Source of the DNA: Streptomyces populi
GTDB lineage: Bacteria > Actinomycetota > Actinomycetes > Streptomycetales > Streptomycetaceae
NCBI RefSeq assembly: GCF_002911015.1
Contig: NZ_KZ626853.1
Span: 56,372 to 120,371, forward strand
DNA length: 64,000 bases
Direction: 5' to 3'
Numbering within the stretch: position 1 is the stretch's first letter; every line of letters begins with the position of its first letter. The notes below the pieces were generated by a model. It made no database searches. It saw only the letters and a list, made by a program, of their open reading frames with translations, and had not been told where the DNA came from. Positions 59,389-64,000 of this stretch are shown one piece after another. The position numbers and the translations under genes were made by a program.

Positions 59389-60363
59389 ATGAACGCCGAA
59401 GGGAACACGCCCGCCACGGCGACGGCCATCATCGGCCAGAAGGTCCTGCCCGGAAAGGAGCGGGAGTACGAGTCGTGGCAGGAGGGACTCAACGCCGCGG
59501 CCGCCGGCTACCCCGGCTTCCTCGGCGCCGAGATCTCCGCGCCGACACCGCTGCAACCCGACTGGGTCGTCGTGTACCGCTTCGACTCGGTGGCGCACCT
59601 GCAAGCGTGGATCAACAGCGGGACCAGGCAGACGCATCTCGACGCCGGTGCCCAGTACTTCGACGGCCCGGCGACCCAACAGGTGGTCAGCAGTGGTGTC
59701 CGGCCACCCGATCCGCTGGTCACCGTGGTGGTCACCCACCGCGTCCCGCCGGACCGGACCGACGACTTCCTCGACTGGCAGCGCCGCATGGTCCAGGAGG
59801 AGAGCAGGTTCGAGGGGTTCCGCGGGACGGAGCTCTTCCGCCCCGTCGAGGGGCTCCAGGAGGAATGGACCACGCTGTACCGCTACGACAACGCCGAACA
59901 CCTCGACGCATGGCTGACCTCGCCCGAACGCCAGGCGATCCTCGCCGAGGGCGAGAAGTTCAGCGACTTCGGACTGCGCACGATCGACAACTCCTTCGGA
60001 AGCTGGTTCGCTTTCGAGGGCGATGACGAAGAGGCACCGCCGCCGCCCTCCGAGACCAGGACCTCCCTCGCCGTCTGGGTCGGCCTGTACCCGACCGTCG
60101 TACTGCTGTCCCTGCTCCTTGCCCCCGCGCACATGCCGTTCTGGATCAACCTGCTCGTGGGCAACCTGCTGTCGAGCTTCGTCATGAGCTTCCTGACCAT
60201 GCCCTACTACGTGAACCCGCTGCTCGGGCGATGGCTGCGGCCGCCCCCGGACGAACCGGCGGCGAGGAACAACCTGCGCGGCCTCGGCATCGTCGCCGGG
60301 ACGATGGTCTTCTGGGCCGTCGTCTTCTACCTCGTCACGGTCCGGGTGTGGACGCTGCCCTGA
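59389..60363 (+). CDS. double ABM-domain membrane protein
   Basis: A 324-residue protein with two antibiotic-biosynthesis-monooxygenase folds (ATAIIGQKVLPGKEREYESW; VTVVVTHRVPPDRTDDFLDW; each ~100 residues) and a C-terminal part with three TM helices (AVWVGLYPTVVLLSLLLAPA; FWINLLVGNLLSSFVMSFLT; GTMVFWAVVFYLVTVRVW). It starts 6 nt after the hydroxylase, so it is in the operon. Similar proteins are common in actinobacteria and not characterised. A membrane-bound oxygenase or haem/quinone partner is conceivable. Confidence 0.82.
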   Translation: MNAEGNTPATATAIIGQKVLPGKEREYESWQEGLNAAAAGYPGFLGAEISAPTPLQPDWVVVYRFDSVAHLQAWINSGTRQTHLDAGAQYFDGPATQQVVSSGVRPPDPLVTVVVTHRVPPDRTDDFLDWQRRMVQEESRFEGFRGTELFRPVEGLQEEWTTLYRYDNAEHLDAWLTSPERQAILAEGEKFSDFGLRTIDNSFGSWFAFEGDDEEAPPPPSETRTSLAVWVGLYPTVVLLSLLLAPAHMPFWINLLVGNLLSSFVMSFLTMPYYVNPLLGRWLRPPPDEPAARNNLRGLGIVAGTMVFWAVVFYLVTVRVWTLP

Positions 60364-60591
60364 CCGGCGACCGCGCGACCGCGCGAACGGCCGTCGTCCG
60401 GGAGGACCGTCCGGCCGGGAACAGGGCACACCACCGAGTCGAACGCCGTGGGACGCCTCCACGTCTTCCCAGGTCACGGCCTTGGGACATCCCTGAACGT
60501 CCCTGGGACGCCGATGACTCTGGCGCCCGTCCCGCCTCCGGTCCGACAGTCGTGATTGTTCCGGGAAAGACCCGGTTCAGGAAGGACCACG

Positions 60592-61452
60592 GTGAGACGT
60601 CGAGTGTGCCCCGCGGGCACCTGTGAGCGGATGTACGCGCGGCCGCACGCCGCGCTGCGTCCGGGGGTGCACAGCTACCGGGGGTTCCGGGTGACCCACG
60701 GAGAACCCCGGCAACGGCTGGTCGTTCCGCGGGGGACGGTGTCCTTGGTGGTCGGCTTCGGACCCGGGCTGGAACCGGGCGGGCCGGTGGGCGGCCACGG
60801 CGGGAAGGCGGTCCGTCCCACCGCGTCGCTGGCGACCGGTCTGCACACACGGGCCCGGCACTTCGGGCACCGGGGGGCCCTGCACGGCATCGAGGTCACT
60901 CTCGCGCCCTGGGCCGCGCACCAGCTCTTCGGCGTCTCCATGAACGATCTGGCGGACACCGTGGTCGACCCGGTCGACGTACTCGGGCGCGGTTTCCAGG
61001 AGTTGACCGAGGCACTGCGCGACACCACGGACTGGCCGGACCGTTTCGCACTGCTCGATTCGGCTCTGGCCCGCTGGACCGAGTCCGCGCGCGGGGGCAG
61101 GCCGCCCGCCGGCGAACTGCTGGAGGCCTGGGACCTCCTGGTCCGTACCGGAGGGACCATCTCCGTACGGGACCTGGCGGCGGCCACCGGCTGGAGCTGG
61201 CGCCACCTGGAGACCCTCTTCCGGCGCCAGTTCGGCCTCACCCCCAAACGCCTCGCGCGGATCGTCCGGCTCCGCCGCGCCCTGCGGCTGCTCACGACCG
61301 GGAGCACCCCCGCCGACACCGCGTACGCCTGCGGTTTCTCCGACCAGGCCCACCTCACCAACGAGTTCACCACCCTGCTCGGCATGCCGCCGCGCCGCTT
61401 CCTGGCCGCGCGCGGCACCGCATGGCGGTCGAGCCACTGGGTGGCGGGATGA
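60592..61452 (+). CDS. AraC-family regulator
   Basis: A 286-residue regulator with an N-terminal ligand domain (SYRGFRVTHGEPRQRLVVPR; GALHGIEVTLAPWAAHQLFG) and C-terminal AraC HTH (SVRDLAAATGWSWRHLETLF; GSTPADTAYACGFSDQAHLT; FTTLLGMPPRRFLA). GTG 60592 with GGAAGGA 6 nt upstream is preferred over TTG 60556 and ATG 60631. It may regulate the preceding operon or an unlinked target. Confidence 0.88.
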   Translation: MRRRVCPAGTCERMYARPHAALRPGVHSYRGFRVTHGEPRQRLVVPRGTVSLVVGFGPGLEPGGPVGGHGGKAVRPTASLATGLHTRARHFGHRGALHGIEVTLAPWAAHQLFGVSMNDLADTVVDPVDVLGRGFQELTEALRDTTDWPDRFALLDSALARWTESARGGRPPAGELLEAWDLLVRTGGTISVRDLAAATGWSWRHLETLFRRQFGLTPKRLARIVRLRRALRLLTTGSTPADTAYACGFSDQAHLTNEFTTLLGMPPRRFLAARGTAWRSSHWVAG

Positions 61453-61648
61453 ACAGCCGCATATGGCAGTGAGACCGCACGACGGACGGGCCGTGGGGGA
61501 GGACGGGCGGCGGGGCGGAAGGGCGGCGGACCGGATCCGCGATTTTCTCCAATTCCCGTACGCCCGACGCTTGCGAGGGTGGTTCCACGCAGCCCGGCCG
61601 GGCTGCCCCGCGCGGTTCCGTGGACCGCAGACCCGAAGGAACGTCTCG

Positions 61649-62044
61649 ATGAAGAAGGCTCTGGCCACCCTGGCCATCGTGGGCGCCGCCGCCTCGTCCG
61701 TGCTCGCGCTCGCCCCGGCCGCCTCGGCCGACTCATGCGCGCGCACCAACCTCACCACCGGCTACCGCACGTGGTGGAGCACCGCCTACAAGTCGTCCAC
61801 CAGCGGCTGCCACGACCTCAACGTCGTCATGGCCGACGCTCCGGCGGCCTCGGCGGACTCCTACGTCGGTTTCTACGTCAACTCGTCCGGCAACTGGGCC
61901 GTCGGCACGCGCGGCTACGTGTACATCCCCGACGGGACGTACGCGGTCAACAAGTACATCCTGGTGAGCGACCTCAGTGGCGGCCGTGAGTTCGGCGTGG
62001 GCGCCCTCAACAACGCCGGCGGCGCGGTGACGATCGCGCACTGA
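61649..62044 (+). CDS. small secreted protein of unknown function
   Basis: A 131-residue exported protein. Signal peptide ALATLAIVGAAASSVLALAP ending ASA, then a ~100-residue beta-rich mature part with two Cys (DSCARTNLTTGYRTWWSTAY; SGCHDLNVVMADAP), which may form a disulfide. AAGGA precedes the ATG. No family is recognised, but such proteins are common in Streptomyces secretomes. Confidence 0.82.
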   Translation: MKKALATLAIVGAAASSVLALAPAASADSCARTNLTTGYRTWWSTAYKSSTSGCHDLNVVMADAPAASADSYVGFYVNSSGNWAVGTRGYVYIPDGTYAVNKYILVSDLSGGREFGVGALNNAGGAVTIAH

Positions 62045-62091
62045 CGCACCGCGGTCGCGAACGCCGGCCGCCCGTCGTTCTCGTGCCCGTC

Positions 62092-62120
62092 TGTCCGGCC
62101 GCCCGTCGGGCGGCCGGACA
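62092..62120 (+). terminator. terminator between the secreted protein and lipoprotein genes
   Basis: A perfect 13-bp stem (TGTCCGGCCGCCC / GGGCGGCCGGACA) with a 3-nt loop. Confidence 0.7.
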
Positions 62121-62157
62121 CGGGAGTTCCCACCCGTGTTCCGGAGGTACGTCGACC

Positions 62158-63051
62158 ATGCCCCACTCCGACCAGCGCGTGCGCACCGTCCGCCGGCTGG
62201 CCCCGGTGCTGCTCCTGGGCCTCGCCCTGCCCGCACTGAGCGCGTGCGCCGGCGGCGAGGGCGACCGGCCTCCCGTGTCCGGGCACGCCGCTCCGGCGGA
62301 CCGGCCCGTCACCGTGACGCACGCGATGCCGTCGGACATCACCGACGTGGTTCTTCCCGTGAGCGGTACGGACAGCCGGTGGACCCAGGGCCTCGACGCG
62401 CTCCCGCGTCAGGCCGCCGACGAGGTGACCCGCCGGTGCGTCGCGTCCCATGACGCGGCGATGCCCGCGCAGCCCCCGGTCAGCTTCATCCGCTACTCCG
62501 ACGTACCCGACCTGGGCTTCATAGCCGGGCACGGCTTCAACGCCGTCCCGGTCCCCGGCGCCTCGGGCACCGCAGCCGGTTCTCCGGGCGCCGCCGCGGC
62601 CTCGGGGCCCGACGCCACGCAGCGCACGTGCCTGACCCGGGGCGCCGCCGTGGCCATCGACTTCCGGAAGGCGTACCTGCCCCTGCAGAACCAGTGGTGG
62701 CAGGCCGTCACCTCGCTGAAGTCCTCTCCCGGGGCGTCCGCCGCCTTCGGCGGGTTCAGCCGCTGCCTGGCCCGGCACAAGGTGCGGGCCAGGGACGAGA
62801 GCGCCTTCTTCGACCTCGTCGACAAGCGCCTTCAGGCAGGGGACACGAAGGGGGACCGCTCCCTGGGCGCCACGTACGCGGCCTGCATGAAGCCCGTCGA
62901 GAGCGCCCGCGTACCGCTCCGCGAGCGTCTCAGGGACAGCTTCCGCAAGGAGCACCGCGAGGAGATCGAGAAGGTGCGTACGGAACTGCCGCGCGAGATC
63001 CGGGAACTGGAGCAGCGCTACGGCATCCGCATCTCCTTCCCCGCGCCCTGA
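62158..63051 (+). CDS. lipoprotein of unknown function
   Basis: A 297-residue exported lipoprotein. Lipobox LSAC in LAPVLLLGLALPALSACAGG places the lipid at Cys30. A beta/alpha mature domain with conserved-looking Cys residues (TRRCVASHDAAMPAQPPVSF; RTCLTRGAAVAIDFRKAYLP; FSRCLARHKVRARDESAFFD; YAACMKPVESARVPLRERLR) and a charged C-terminal helix (KEHREEIEKVRTELPREIRE) resembles small hypothetical actinobacterial lipoproteins. No function can be assigned. Confidence 0.8.
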   Translation: MPHSDQRVRTVRRLAPVLLLGLALPALSACAGGEGDRPPVSGHAAPADRPVTVTHAMPSDITDVVLPVSGTDSRWTQGLDALPRQAADEVTRRCVASHDAAMPAQPPVSFIRYSDVPDLGFIAGHGFNAVPVPGASGTAAGSPGAAAASGPDATQRTCLTRGAAVAIDFRKAYLPLQNQWWQAVTSLKSSPGASAAFGGFSRCLARHKVRARDESAFFDLVDKRLQAGDTKGDRSLGATYAACMKPVESARVPLRERLRDSFRKEHREEIEKVRTELPREIRELEQRYGIRISFPAP

Positions 63052-63084
63052 AACCGGGCCCTCGTCCCCGGGGGAGAGGGCACC

Positions 63085-63984
63085 TCAGTGGGAGCCGGGC
63101 ACCGGCATGTGACGGGTGCACTCGCGGGCGCCGCCCTTCGGCAGGGTGCCGCAGGCCCATACGGTCATCCGGCCCGTCACCGAGACCATCGGCGAGTAGA
63201 CGTCGTTGCCCCAGTGCACGGGCGTGGCGAAGCTGACGCCCGCGGAGTTGTCCGCGTCCACGATCGCGCTCTTGCTGGCGTACGTGATCCGCCCCCAGGC
63301 GGCGGCACAGGCCTTGCTGTAGCGGAGCTCGATGACCATGTTCTTGTTCCTGGTCAGTGCCAGCGTCTGGCCGTCCAGACCGCAGTTCGTGGTCACCGGG
63401 CTCTTGCCGTTGCAGCCCTCCGCCTTGCACTTCGGGGCGGGCGGCGCCGCGGAATCCGCCGCGGCGGACGGCTTGGGGGAGGCGGCGCGGGTGCCGTGAG
63501 AGTCCCCGTCGGTGGCGAGCACGGCGGCGACGGACACCGCGGCGCCGAGGAGGCACAGCGCGCCGACGAGCAGCAGCCTGCGACGGCCGGTCAGCCGCTG
63601 CCGGAGGGGCGCGGGGGCGCCGGCCTCCGTACTGTCCTCGCCGGAACGTGCTCCTGCGGAATCGTCGACCGGAACCGGAACGCTGTCGGTCCGGACTTCG
63701 TCCGTACCGGCCTCGTCCGTACGAGCCTCATCGGCCCGCTCCCAGAGGGCGAGCAGCCGCCCGGGATCCTGTTCCAGGGCCTCGGCCAGGCTTTCGACAG
63801 CCGCGCGCGGAGGGAACTGCTTGCCGTTGATCCAGCGCTCCCAGGAGGACTTCGCGTAGTGCGTACGCGCGCCCAGCCTGGCATAGCTGAGCCCCGAAGC
63901 CTGCTTGAGCGCCAGCAGTTCCGCGCGCAGCGCTTCGGCCGGGTCGTCCGGAGAAAGCCCCTGGGGAGGATGCTCGAAAGCCAT
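63085..63984 (-). CDS. XRE-TM-DUF2690 membrane regulator (start near the right edge)
   Basis: A ~299-residue protein with an N-terminal HTH (RAELLALKQASGLSYARLGA; THYAKSSWERWINGKQFPPR), a Asp/Thr-rich linker, one TM (LLLVGALCLLGAAVSVAAVL) and a C-terminal DUF2690 extracytoplasmic domain (CKAEGCNGKSPVTTNCGLDG; YSKACAAAWGRITYASKSAI). Such proteins probably signal from outside to DNA. ATG 63984 is used; a GTG at 63999 is an in-frame alternative, and upstream sequence is cut by the window edge. Confidence 0.86.
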   Translation of the reverse strand: MAFEHPPQGLSPDDPAEALRAELLALKQASGLSYARLGARTHYAKSSWERWINGKQFPPRAAVESLAEALEQDPGRLLALWERADEARTDEAGTDEVRTDSVPVPVDDSAGARSGEDSTEAGAPAPLRQRLTGRRRLLLVGALCLLGAAVSVAAVLATDGDSHGTRAASPKPSAAADSAAPPAPKCKAEGCNGKSPVTTNCGLDGQTLALTRNKNMVIELRYSKACAAAWGRITYASKSAIVDADNSAGVSFATPVHWGNDVYSPMVSVTGRMTVWACGTLPKGGARECTRHMPVPGSH

Positions 63985-64000
63985 CGTCCACTGCCCCACG

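Overview
The window is chromosomal DNA from a Streptomyces or a close sporulating relative. The support is very high GC with strong third-position GC bias, many GTG starts and ATGA/GTGA overlaps, a complete whiE-type spore-pigment type II polyketide cluster, an ATPase / XRE-DUF5753 / DUF397 trio, a SAV2177-type methyltransferase, CobF, a ~740-residue monomeric isocitrate dehydrogenase and many secreted or lipid-anchored proteins. It is core or near-core DNA with one small zone of gene decay, not a genomic island.

Left part (1-16 kb): an edge-truncated SAM methyltransferase, a thiolase behind a palindromic operator, a TSUP permease, an MFS drug exporter with a C-terminal winged-helix-like tail, cobF, a DUF309 protein, tRNA-Pro(GGG), a ComB-family phosphatase and a NUDIX-family protein. 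Then comes the decay zone. A hydroxyquinol 1,2-dioxygenase gene is broken by a deleted IS1341/TnpB-type element, upstream of an intact maleylacetate reductase. After a lipoprotein and a secreted NPP1/NLP-type protein there is a second, identical tRNA-Pro(GGG), a frameshifted ATP-grasp pseudogene and a coupled pair of unknown genes.

Spore pigment (16.3-24.7 kb): a FAD monooxygenase (whiE ORFVIII type) is divergent from a seven-gene run: SchA/CurD protein, cupin, KS-alpha, chain-length factor, ACP, aromatase/cyclase and TcmI-type cyclase. A strong hairpin separates this run from a convergent O-methyltransferase.

Middle (24.8-41.7 kb): a beta-helix protein, NADP isocitrate dehydrogenase, a secreted M1 peptidase, an MscS channel, a crotonase, an LPG-synthase-type flippase, an ABC exporter under a MerR/SoxR-like 19-bp-spacer promoter, an OmpR two-component system divergent from a PepSY protein, and a secreted FN3 protein.

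Copper-flavoured block (42-49.4 kb): a multicopper oxidase, a small membrane protein and a signal peptidase I in one overlapping operon; an orphan receiver; a NarL-type response regulator / kinase pair; a CopC-CopD fusion and a YcnI protein.

Right part (49.4-64 kb): a beta-glucoside-type PTS IIBCA gene behind a RAT/terminator attenuator with the LicT antiterminator downstream, a VOC protein sharing the MerR-like promoter of the ABC exporter, the ATPase/XRE/DUF397 trio, a two-gene molybdenum hydroxylase plus a double-ABM membrane protein, an AraC regulator, two secreted proteins and an XRE-TM-DUF2690 regulator cut near the right edge.
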